NCBI GenBank assembly: GCA_017477245.1
Contig: JAFUWY010000013.1
Location: 1 to 64,000, forward strand
From: Bacteroidales bacterium
GTDB lineage: Bacteria; Bacteroidota; Bacteroidia; Bacteroidales; UBA932
Reading direction: 5' to 3'
Length of the DNA stretch: 64,000 nucleotides
Shown here: one piece after another, positions 42,700-50,164 of the stretch
Position numbering within the stretch: the first letter of the stretch is position 1
Layout of the letters: each line of letters begins with the position of its first letter
Notes under the pieces: model-generated
Seen by the model: only the letters and a program-made list of their open reading frames with translations
What the model was told of the DNA's origin: nothing
Database searches by the model: none
Position numbers and translations under genes: made by a program

Positions 42700-43503
42700 T
42701 CAGAACAGGATCCGGTCCGTCGCCTCCCAGAGCCGGAGGTCGAGTTCCGGGTCGAAGTACCGGTCGGGAAATGCCTGATGGCGTTTCCCGACGTAGTATT
42801 GTCCGCGCTCGTCCGAAGCCAGGGCCGCAAGGGCCGGGCGGACGCCGCGCTGCGGCGACTTGCAGAACGGGCGGAAGAAGACCTTCGCCAGCGGGTCGAA
42901 CCAGCGGCCCAGCTCGATCATGTCGGACCCTACGATGCCCGGGTCCGCCACGTTGACCCGCAGGGTCGGGTTGCGGCGCGCCAGCTCCTGCGAGAAGCGC
43001 AGCAGGGCGAGCTTCGCGCAGGCATACGTGCCCAGCTGCGAGAAATCCTTCTCCGCAGGACTCAGCGACTCCGGCGTCACCTCGGCGAAGCGGCAGGTCA
43101 GCGAGACCATGTTGACGATCCGGGCGTCCGCCGGCATGGCCGGCAGGAGCAGCCGCGTCAGCAGGACCGGGCCGAAATAATTGACCGAAAAGGTGTGCTC
43201 GAGCCCGTCGGCCGTCAGCGCATACGAGCGGCTGATGACGCCGGCATTGTTGAGCAGGGCGGAGACCGGTCCGTCGTCCAGGCCGGCCACGAAGGCGTGG
43301 ACGGAGTCCAGCGACGAGAGGTCCAGCGGGCGGATGGCCAGGTCGGCCTCCGGGACTTCCGCGAGGATCCGCTCCCGGACGGCCGCGGCCTTGCCGGGAT
43401 TGCGGCACGCCATCACGACGGCATGTCCCTGCGCGGCGAGCGCGCGGACCGCCGCCGAGCCCATGGCTCCGGTGGCTCCCGTCACGATGACCCTACTGTG
43501 CAT
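42700..43503 (-). CDS. short-chain dehydrogenase/reductase, retinol dehydrogenase-like (last gene of the steroid-type operon)
   Basis: 267 residues, Rossmann fold. VTGATGAMGSAAVRAL is the cofactor loop, LLNNAGVISRSYAL the NNAG motif and TYACAKLALL the catalytic Tyr-x3-Lys. The pattern is that of the RDH/protochlorophyllide-reductase branch (SDR with RNPGKAAAVRERI after beta-2, favouring NADP). Its ATG lies inside the 3' end of the PCMD-like gene (11-base overlap). Given the neighbours it may oxidise or reduce a steroid-like hydroxyl; this is inference. Confidence 0.82.
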   Translation of the reverse strand: MHSRVIVTGATGAMGSAAVRALAAQGHAVVMACRNPGKAAAVRERILAEVPEADLAIRPLDLSSLDSVHAFVAGLDDGPVSALLNNAGVISRSYALTADGLEHTFSVNYFGPVLLTRLLLPAMPADARIVNMVSLTCRFAEVTPESLSPAEKDFSQLGTYACAKLALLRFSQELARRNPTLRVNVADPGIVGSDMIELGRWFDPLAKVFFRPFCKSPQRGVRPALAALASDERGQYYVGKRHQAFPDRYFDPELDLRLWEATDRILF

Positions 43504-44455
43504 ATTCCATCCGCAGGTTGTCCACCCAGAGGGTATTGCCCAGCGCACCGGTGTAGCCGCTGCGGCTCCCTGACGAGATCTGGAGGATGGCGTGGGTGCA
43601 GGGCGTCCCTTCCGGCGCCCATCCTTCTTCCTGGATCGGCACGCACTGTCCCCGGCTGTTGACGGCATAAAGCATGTTCGCACCGTTGAAGAGCCCCATG
43701 TAGGACTGGTATCCCGGCATCCGGCGGGCATCCCCGTACCAGACCGGGATGCGGCGGTTCCGCACCCAGCCGTCCGTGGACTTCCCGATGCGGAAGAAGG
43801 CCGTGCCGACGCGCTCCGCATGGATGCCGCCGTCGGCGTCCTCCCAGCGGCGCTGGAGCAGCAGGGTCACCTGGCAGGGGTCGTCGCCGGGGATCTCCTT
43901 CTTGCGGAAGGTCGTGCCGGTGAGCAGCTTGCCCAGTCCGGGCAGGGCGGCCTTGTAGTCCAGCAGCAGGGCTTCCGGATGCTTCGTGAAGGGGATGCCC
44001 CAGTCCATCTTGGCGTAAGGATCCTTGACGCCGGTGATCGGCTCGAGCATCTTGCCCCAGTAGAGCGAGCCCGTGGCCAGTACCTGGATCTCCACGAGTC
44101 CGGCCACCTTGCAGGAAGCGAGGACGGTGGAGAGCCGGGCGCAGCGCCCGTCAGGGCCGTCGTCGGGCTCGACGGACACGCTGGTCTTCGTGATGCCGGA
44201 CACCTTGGCATAGGCATTGGACGAGGCCCAGGGCGTCCGGGAATAATCGTAGGCACGGTTGCCTTCGATCACCTCGTCCGGACCAAGCACGTACAACGTC
44301 TTGGTCTGCCCGCCGAGGATGGCGGATTCCTTGATATGTCGGACCGTCCAGTGTTCGAAATCACCGAACGGCAGCGTCTCGACGCGCTGCGCACAGAGCG
44401 GCAAGGTGGCAGCGGCCATCAGACCGACGGCCAGGCTTATCTTACTTTTTTCCAT
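43493..44455 (-). CDS. secreted PCMD-like (putative carbohydrate metabolism domain) protein
   Basis: 320 residues with a signal peptide (MEKSKISLAVGLMAAATLPLCAQ). The mature protein is a beta-sandwich of the kind annotated PCMD in Bacteroidota: FGDFEHWTVRHIKES, a middle GIPFTKHPEALLLDYKA, and a C-terminal GNTLWVDNLRMEY. Its function is unknown; it may bind a ligand at the surface. It overlaps the SDR genes on both sides (19 and 11 bases), so it is firmly part of the operon even though it is the only secreted member besides the binding protein. Confidence 0.68.
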   Translation of the reverse strand: MEKSKISLAVGLMAAATLPLCAQRVETLPFGDFEHWTVRHIKESAILGGQTKTLYVLGPDEVIEGNRAYDYSRTPWASSNAYAKVSGITKTSVSVEPDDGPDGRCARLSTVLASCKVAGLVEIQVLATGSLYWGKMLEPITGVKDPYAKMDWGIPFTKHPEALLLDYKAALPGLGKLLTGTTFRKKEIPGDDPCQVTLLLQRRWEDADGGIHAERVGTAFFRIGKSTDGWVRNRRIPVWYGDARRMPGYQSYMGLFNGANMLYAVNSRGQCVPIQEEGWAPEGTPCTHAILQISSGSRSGYTGALGNTLWVDNLRMEYAQ

Positions 44456-45201
44456 ATCCGTTGGATGAGCGGCCCCGGCAGGGCGGCGATCAGGGCCGGG
44501 AGCCAGATGTTCATAAAGCCGGGGCTGACGACGCGGCGTCCCCGGAACAAGGCCCGGAGCGCCCGGCGGACCAGCCACTCCGGCGTGCGGATGAGCCCGA
44601 TGCGCACGCCCAGGCGCATCAGTTTCGGGTCCAGCCGGTAGAGCGGCGTGGCGATGGCGGCGGGACAGACCGTCGTCACGCCGACGCCATAGGGGCGCAT
44701 CTCGTAGGAGAGCGAGCGACCGAAACTCCGGAGGTAGGATTTGGTGGCGGCATAGACCGTGATGCCCGGGACGGGCAGGCGGGCCGCCATGGAGGAGACA
44801 TTGAGGATGTAGCCGCTCCCCCGCTCCTTCATCGCGCCGCCGAAGAGCAGGCACATCCGGGTGACCGTCGCGACGTGCAGGTCCAGCATGGCCTGCACGC
44901 GGTCCAGGTCGGACGGCTGCAACTCCTTGAAAAAGAACATCCCGGCATTGTTGACCAGGACGTCGGGGAGGATCCCCTCCGCCCGGCACCAGGCGAACAG
45001 GGCGTCCGCCGCGTCCGGGACGGCGAGGTCCTGGAAGCGGGTGCGGACCGTGGCCGGCGAGGCCGCCCGCAAGGCGGCCGCGGCAGCGTCGAGCTCTTCG
45101 GCGCGGTTGCCGACCAGCACGAGGTCATACCCGCGCGCGGCCAGCTCGCGGGCATAGGCCAGGCCCATGCCGGAACTTCCTCCCGTGATCAGTGCGACCA
45201 T
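44437..45201 (-). CDS. short-chain dehydrogenase/reductase, 17-beta-HSD-like
   Basis: 254 residues. ALITGGSSGMGLAYARELA is the cofactor-binding loop, LVNNAGMFFFKEL the NNAG motif, LNVSSMAARLPVPG carries the catalytic Ser and VYAATKSYLRSFG the Tyr-x3-Lys. The C-terminus (MNIWLPALIAALPGPLIQRIW) is hydrophobic, as in 17-beta-hydroxysteroid-dehydrogenase-12/3-like proteins that sit on membranes. It overlaps the Old Yellow Enzyme gene by 13 bases and the PCMD-like gene by 19. A 3-hydroxysteroid or fatty 3-keto substrate is plausible, not proven. Confidence 0.83.
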   Translation of the reverse strand: MVALITGGSSGMGLAYARELAARGYDLVLVGNRAEELDAAAAALRAASPATVRTRFQDLAVPDAADALFAWCRAEGILPDVLVNNAGMFFFKELQPSDLDRVQAMLDLHVATVTRMCLLFGGAMKERGSGYILNVSSMAARLPVPGITVYAATKSYLRSFGRSLSYEMRPYGVGVTTVCPAAIATPLYRLDPKLMRLGVRIGLIRTPEWLVRRALRALFRGRRVVSPGFMNIWLPALIAALPGPLIQRIWKKVR

Positions 45202-46433
45202 CGTTCCTCCGCCTTGTCCACTTCCCGCCGCAGGGCGGGAGGCAGGTTGTCGACACAATGGTTGCAGCGCATCTCGAGCGTATACATCCGCCCGATGCAG
45301 TAGTTGGAATGGCGGCACTCGCTGCGCTCGCAAGCGCCGCTCCGGAGCTTGTTGACGAAATCCGTGTCCCGGATCAGCGCCCGCGCCATCTGCAGCGCAT
45401 CGAACCCGGCATCCAGCACTTCCTCCATCGACCGGCGGGAGACCATCCCGCCCACGTACACGAGCGGCAGCTTCACGGCGGCGCGGAATTCCCGGGCGTC
45501 CTCCAGGAAATAGGCGTCCCGGTACGGGACCGTCGGGATCACGGCCCGGCCGGCGACCCGCAGCATGGCCTTCAGCCACCAGAAACGGCGCAGGTCCATG
45601 TAATGCGCCAGCGTGCGCAGCGGCATCGCCCCGCGCATCACCTCCATCGGCGCCTTGCTCACGAACCCGGCCGAAAGGACCAGGGCATGGACCCCCAGCC
45701 GCTCCAGTTCGCGGGCGACCTCCAGGCATTCCGCACGCTGCATGCCGCGCCGGAACCCGTCGTGCATGTTCATCTTGACGAGCACGCCCATGTCGTCTCC
45801 GGCCGCCTCCATCACGCGGCGGACCACCAGCTGCATCAGACGCATCCGGTTCTCCAGGCTCCCGCCGAAACGGTCGCGGCGGTGGTTGGTGTACGGGGAG
45901 AGGAACTGGCTGATCAGGTAGCCGTGGCCCGCGTGGATCTCAACGCAGTCGAAGCCCGCCGCGCGGGCAAGTTCCACCGCGTGGCCGAAATCCTCCACCA
46001 GGGCCAGGATCTCGTCTTCGCGCAGGGCGCGCACGAAGGTCGGCGAATACAGGTTGAATCCCGACGACGCCCCCACGGGCATGCACCCGCAGGTGGACCG
46101 GTGGGTCATGTTGCCGCAGTGGCCCAGCTGGATGGACGCCTTCGCCCCCTGGGCGTGGATGGCGTCCGTAATGTCCCGCAGGGCCGGGACGATCTCCTCG
46201 CGCATCCAGAGCTGGCCGTCGAACGACAGGCCGCTCCGGCTCACGGAAGCATAGGCGAGCGTGGTCATCCCCACCCCGCCCCGGGCCACGGCCACATGGT
46301 AATCCTTCAGGTCCTGCGAGGGTTTGTTGCCGTAGGCCATGTTCTCGAACGCAGCCGAGCGGATGACCCGGTTGCGCAGGGTCACGGGGCCGATCCGGAC
46401 AGGGGTGAAGATGGGAGATTCGATCTGGGACAT
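45189..46433 (-). CDS. NADH:flavin oxidoreductase (Old Yellow Enzyme family)
   Basis: 414-residue FMN TIM-barrel ene-reductase. Conserved parts are SIQLGHCGNMTH, DCVEIHAGHGYLISQFLSP with the His-x2-His pair, TNHRRDRFGGSLENRMRL, and VYVGGMVSRRSMEEVLDAG for the phosphate site. The C-terminus has a Cys-rich stretch (CERSECRHSNYCIG, then CNHC) placed like the iron-sulfur motif of the BaiCD/BaiH/2,4-dienoyl-CoA reductase group, but the larger C-terminal FAD domain is absent. It would reduce an activated C=C bond, as in delta4-3-oxo steroids. Gap to the reductase upstream: 4 bases. Confidence 0.88.
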   Translation of the reverse strand: MSQIESPIFTPVRIGPVTLRNRVIRSAAFENMAYGNKPSQDLKDYHVAVARGGVGMTTLAYASVSRSGLSFDGQLWMREEIVPALRDITDAIHAQGAKASIQLGHCGNMTHRSTCGCMPVGASSGFNLYSPTFVRALREDEILALVEDFGHAVELARAAGFDCVEIHAGHGYLISQFLSPYTNHRRDRFGGSLENRMRLMQLVVRRVMEAAGDDMGVLVKMNMHDGFRRGMQRAECLEVARELERLGVHALVLSAGFVSKAPMEVMRGAMPLRTLAHYMDLRRFWWLKAMLRVAGRAVIPTVPYRDAYFLEDAREFRAAVKLPLVYVGGMVSRRSMEEVLDAGFDALQMARALIRDTDFVNKLRSGACERSECRHSNYCIGRMYTLEMRCNHCVDNLPPALRREVDKAEERWSH

Positions 46434-46437
46434 CGTG

Positions 46438-47208
46438 TTAGTAGATAAAGGGAAGCATCCGTTTGGTCTTGCGGGTATCCAGCTCGTCCGGGAACTCCCG
46501 GGCGTACATGTCGTAGATCCGCGCTGCGCGGGGGGCCAGGTTGGCGAAGGTCCACAGGGCGAACACGGCGCCGGACCAGGACCAGGTGAGGATGGCGAAT
46601 CCCACCCACTCCACGAATTCGCCGAAATAGTTGGCGCTCGTCACATAGCGGAACAATCCGTCCTTGGGCAGGTAATGCGCCGTGTCCCCGGGCTTGCGGA
46701 GATGGCGGATGACCGCATCGGACCGGATGTTGACCGCCATGCCCGTGAGGAAGACCGCCGTGCCGGCGAGGAACGGCAGCCCCGTCAGCCAGTCCGGCCC
46801 GTAATAATCCGCCGGCGAGAGCCAGAAGATCCATCCGCCCTGCATCAAGGCGTTGAGCGTATTGAACACGACCCCCATCAGGATGATGCTGAGCGGCATC
46901 TTCGAGCGGCCGCGGATCAGCAGCGGGAAGATGAAGGAACGGTGGAAATAATGCAGCTCGAAAAGGAGCAGGAAAACGATCCGGACCGGGTCCGTCCGAC
47001 GGTCCGAGAACCACCAGAGCAGCAGCATGGCCACGAAGACCGGCGCTTCCATCAGCACCCAGCCGAGCCGGTTGTCCACGGCCGGCCCCCACTTGGGCTG
47101 GTAGAACTTGCCGTATCCGGCATCCACGAAGAACAGGCACGCGAAGACCCCGACGGCCAGGACGGCCATCACGCAGAGGAACAGGTGGAAAGCATGCAGG
47201 GACAGCAT
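46438..47208 (-). CDS. steroid 5-alpha-reductase-like membrane enzyme
   Basis: 256 residues with about six to seven membrane segments, beginning MLSLHAFHLFLCVMAVLAVG. The C-terminal half matches the 3-oxo-5-alpha-steroid 4-dehydrogenase family: GMAVNIRSDAVIRHLRKPGD, YLPKDGLFRYVTSANYFGEF and EWVGFAILTWSW, with NADPH-site residues in the SDxxLRxLR and NYFGE parts. These reduce the delta4 bond of 3-oxo-steroids (or isoprenoid enones). The start overlaps the phosphatase stop (TGATG). Together with an ene-reductase and two SDRs it suggests a steroid/bile-acid pathway. Confidence 0.85.
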   Translation of the reverse strand: MLSLHAFHLFLCVMAVLAVGVFACLFFVDAGYGKFYQPKWGPAVDNRLGWVLMEAPVFVAMLLLWWFSDRRTDPVRIVFLLLFELHYFHRSFIFPLLIRGRSKMPLSIILMGVVFNTLNALMQGGWIFWLSPADYYGPDWLTGLPFLAGTAVFLTGMAVNIRSDAVIRHLRKPGDTAHYLPKDGLFRYVTSANYFGEFVEWVGFAILTWSWSGAVFALWTFANLAPRAARIYDMYAREFPDELDTRKTKRMLPFIY

Positions 47209-49139
47209 CAGGACTTCCGGATCTTCAGACAGAGCAGCGTGAGGTCGTCGCTGGCCTCGGCGCCGTCCACGAACGCCGTGACGGCGTCGGTCATCCGGCG
47301 GACGGCTTCGCGCGCGCTCCGGAAGGCGCTGCCGCCAAGGACATCCAGCATCCGGCCCGTGCCGAACTGTTCGTGCGCGGGATTCTCCGCTTCGTTGAGT
47401 CCGTCCGTGTAGAACAAGAAGGCCTGTCCGCGCACGTCGGCGAGGCTCTCGCCCTCGAACGCCCACTGCGGATCCACGCCCAGCGGGGTATTGGGCTTCA
47501 CGTCCAGGAAGCGGGCCTTCCCGCCGTCGATCAGCACAGGAGGGTTGTGGCCGCAATTGCAGTAATCCATGCGGCCCGTCTGCAGGTCGATCCGGCCGAA
47601 GAACATGGTCATGAACATCATCTGCTCGTTGTCCTCCGCCACGGTCTCGTTGATCTGCCGGGCGATCTGGTCCGGGGCCAGGCCCGGTTTCGCCACGACC
47701 CGGAACAAGTTGCGGGACACGGCCATCAGCAGGCTGCCGGGGATGCCCTTGCCGCTCACGTCACCGATGCAGAAATACAGCACCTCGTCCTGGATGAAAT
47801 AGTCGTACAGGTCGCCGCCCACCTCCTTGGCGGGAGTCATCGCGGCGAAAAGGTCGATGTCGGAACGCTCGGGGAACGGCGGGAACACCCGCGGGACCAT
47901 CGCCATCTGGATCTCCCGGGCGATCCGGAGTTCGCCCTCGATCCGCTCGCGGCTGGCCGTCGTCCGCTTCAGCTCGTCGATATAGTTGACCAGCGAGTGC
48001 TGCATGTTGCTGAAAGATTGGGTCAGCTGCCCGATCTCGTCCGACCGGCCGGAGTCCGGCAGGGGTTCCTTGAAATCACCGGTCGAGATGAGGTCCGCCT
48101 GCCGGACCAGGCGCCGGAGCGGATCCATCTCGCGGTTGATCACCCTGCGGCAGACGAAGAGCATCAGCAGCAGGCCGAGCAGGACAATCGCGATCACGGT
48201 GCGGCGCAGTCGGTTGAACCCGCCGAAGATGTCCTTCTCGGGGCAGACCAGCGCCACGCTCCAGCCCGTCTCCTTCTCGGGCTCGTAGAAAACATAACTG
48301 TTGCTCCCGTTGACCTTCAGCTTTTTCATGCCTTTCTCGCCCCGGAGCATGGCTTTTCCGAGCGCCGTGATTTCGGGGTTCGGCTCAAGCAGCGTGTCCG
48401 TGAAGATGGTCTGGCTCAGCAGCTTGGTGGTGTCCGGGTGGACCAGGTAGGCGCCCCCGCGCCCCACCATGATGCAGTACGAATGGGGATAAGGCTTCAC
48501 GGCCGAGAGCGTCTCGGAGAGCCAGGACAAGGAGATGTCGACGGACAGGACGCCTGCGAAACTGCCATCCTGGGCCGTCAGCGGCTTGCAGTAGGAAGTG
48601 ATCGTACTGGCCGTCCCGTCACTGACATCCACGTCGATATAAGGCTCGGTCCAGCAGGGCTGGTTGAGCAGCTTGGGCTGCAGGTACCAGTCCATGTAGT
48701 GGTACTGGTACTGCTCGTTCCCCTCCTGCTCGACCTGCACGGATCCGTCCTCGAAATATCCGTAGGCGGAGAAATAGCGGCCCTTCTCCTTGAAGAAGAA
48801 CGGCTCGAACGCGATGGAGCAGCCGTTGAGGATGGGGTTGTTGAGCATCACGTTGCGGACCAGGTCGAACATGTATTCCGGCTCGTCCAGGTGGCGGTAC
48901 ACCAGCCAGTCCGTATTGTCGGCGGAGATCTTGACGTCGTCCAGGATGTCGTTGACCCGCAGGACCGTGTTGTGAAGCTTCTGCGAGGCCTGGCTCTCGG
49001 CTTCGTTGCGGACGGTATTCCACGACACGGAGAACATGTAGCCCAGCGCCGCGATGAAGATCATGGCGGCGAACAGGACGATCCAGATGCCCAGGCGGGC
49101 GGGAAGGGACCTGCGGAACCGGTTCAGGAGGGGCATCAT
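47208..49139 (-). CDS. membrane sensor phosphatase: Cache-like domain, HAMP, SpoIIE PP2C
   Basis: 643 residues: TM1 (about 17-36), a periplasmic double-Cache-like sensor (about 40-310; YIDVDVSDGTASTITSY, then GVLSVDISLSWLS), TM2 (TVIAIVLLGLLLMLFVC), HAMP, a short coiled coil and a SpoIIE-type PP2C (about 420-643; AKEVGGDLYDYF, IGDVSGKGIPGSLLMAV, FYTDGLNEAEN). Such phosphatases usually dephosphorylate a STAS anti-anti-sigma partner, but none is encoded nearby. Coupled to the binding-protein gene by ATGA and to the 5-alpha-reductase gene by TGATG, it is probably the operon's signal transducer. Confidence 0.92.
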   Translation of the reverse strand: MMPLLNRFRRSLPARLGIWIVLFAAMIFIAALGYMFSVSWNTVRNEAESQASQKLHNTVLRVNDILDDVKISADNTDWLVYRHLDEPEYMFDLVRNVMLNNPILNGCSIAFEPFFFKEKGRYFSAYGYFEDGSVQVEQEGNEQYQYHYMDWYLQPKLLNQPCWTEPYIDVDVSDGTASTITSYCKPLTAQDGSFAGVLSVDISLSWLSETLSAVKPYPHSYCIMVGRGGAYLVHPDTTKLLSQTIFTDTLLEPNPEITALGKAMLRGEKGMKKLKVNGSNSYVFYEPEKETGWSVALVCPEKDIFGGFNRLRRTVIAIVLLGLLLMLFVCRRVINREMDPLRRLVRQADLISTGDFKEPLPDSGRSDEIGQLTQSFSNMQHSLVNYIDELKRTTASRERIEGELRIAREIQMAMVPRVFPPFPERSDIDLFAAMTPAKEVGGDLYDYFIQDEVLYFCIGDVSGKGIPGSLLMAVSRNLFRVVAKPGLAPDQIARQINETVAEDNEQMMFMTMFFGRIDLQTGRMDYCNCGHNPPVLIDGGKARFLDVKPNTPLGVDPQWAFEGESLADVRGQAFLFYTDGLNEAENPAHEQFGTGRMLDVLGGSAFRSAREAVRRMTDAVTAFVDGAEASDDLTLLCLKIRKS

Positions 49140-50080
49140 CGGGGGATCAGTTCTTCGTATTCAACCGGCCGGGAGATCAGTCCCGCCTCCAACATCATTC
49201 CGCTCGCCTGCCGGACCATGTCCGGCCGGAGCGTGAAACTCCGCTGCCCGGAGTCCGGGTCCAGCTGGAGGTCCAGGATCTCATCCAGCATCAGCTTCTG
49301 GAGCACCTCGTTCGTGGCGACCAGGTTCTTCGACACGTATTCCATGACCAGCGCGAGGGCTTCGCGGGGATGGTCCGCGACCCACTCCCAGCCCCGGCGG
49401 CTGGCCCGGGCGAACCGCTCGGCCCGGTCCTTGTGCCGGCGGTATGCCGCCAGCGTCATGTAGACGCCGTCGTCCTGGATGTTGTAGCCATGGTCCCGGA
49501 AGCGGTAGACATTCTCTTCGGTAATCTCCGCCCCGGCCTGCAGGAGCAGGTTGTACTCATTGTAGCTCATCGCGAGGGTGGCGTCGATGGCTCCCTGCAC
49601 GAAGAGGTTGACGTTCGCGGCGACCCGGACCCAGTTGTAGTTCAGCCGCTCGGCCTTGTCCAGGCAGAAGGCGATCTGGTTGAAGCCGGCCTTCCAGGTG
49701 CCGACCCGGGCGCCGCGCCGCTCGAGCGGGTTGCCGCGCCGCGAGACGATGACCGTGGCATTGTTCATAGACGTCTGCAGGATGTTGACGAGCGGCGTCC
49801 CGCTGTCGACCAGTTCCATGGCCTGCATCAGCTGGATCGTCGCCGCGTCGCACTCGCCGCTGATCAGGGTCTGCTCCGGCGTCTGGAAGTGGAAGGGATG
49901 CACGATCCGGACATCGAGGCCCTCCTCGTGGTAAAACCCCATCTCGAGCGCCGCATAATAGCCGGCAAACTGGGCCTGTGCGGTCCATTGGGGCGAAAAG
50001 ACGAACGGCTCCTGCGCGGTCACCGCCGCTGCTGCGGCCAGGCTCGCGAAGAGGACAGTCAATATGCGGGCGAATCTCAT
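49136..50080 (-). CDS. NMT1/THI5-like periplasmic substrate-binding protein
   Basis: 314 residues; a signal peptide ends near AVTAQ. The type-2 binding fold starts with FSPQWTAQAQFAGYYAALEMGF, the NMT1/THI5 signature, and continues GLDVRIVHPFHFQTPEQ and a CDAATIQLMQAMEL hinge. Family members bind thiamine precursors or small organic compounds for ABC transporters. No permease or ATPase gene is present; instead it is coupled (ATGA) to the Cache-SpoIIE phosphatase, suggesting a sensory role. It is first in the seven-gene operon, with a -7 box at 50104-50111. Confidence 0.87.
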   Translation of the reverse strand: MRFARILTVLFASLAAAAAVTAQEPFVFSPQWTAQAQFAGYYAALEMGFYHEEGLDVRIVHPFHFQTPEQTLISGECDAATIQLMQAMELVDSGTPLVNILQTSMNNATVIVSRRGNPLERRGARVGTWKAGFNQIAFCLDKAERLNYNWVRVAANVNLFVQGAIDATLAMSYNEYNLLLQAGAEITEENVYRFRDHGYNIQDDGVYMTLAAYRRHKDRAERFARASRRGWEWVADHPREALALVMEYVSKNLVATNEVLQKLMLDEILDLQLDPDSGQRSFTLRPDMVRQASGMMLEAGLISRPVEYEELIPR

Positions 50081-50103
50081 TCCGGTTTACGGCAAATTAT
50101 CAA

Positions 50104-50111
50104 CAAAAATA
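50104..50111 (-). promoter_or_regulatory. -7 box for the binding-protein/phosphatase/steroid-type operon
   Basis: The minus strand reads TATTTTTG, 23 bases before the ATG at 50080. It is the only consensus box seen upstream of the seven genes. Confidence 0.6.
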
Positions 50112-50164
50112 AGAATAAATCCCGATATTCCCGCCGATCAAGGGTCAAAAAAGGCCGCCGGCCG

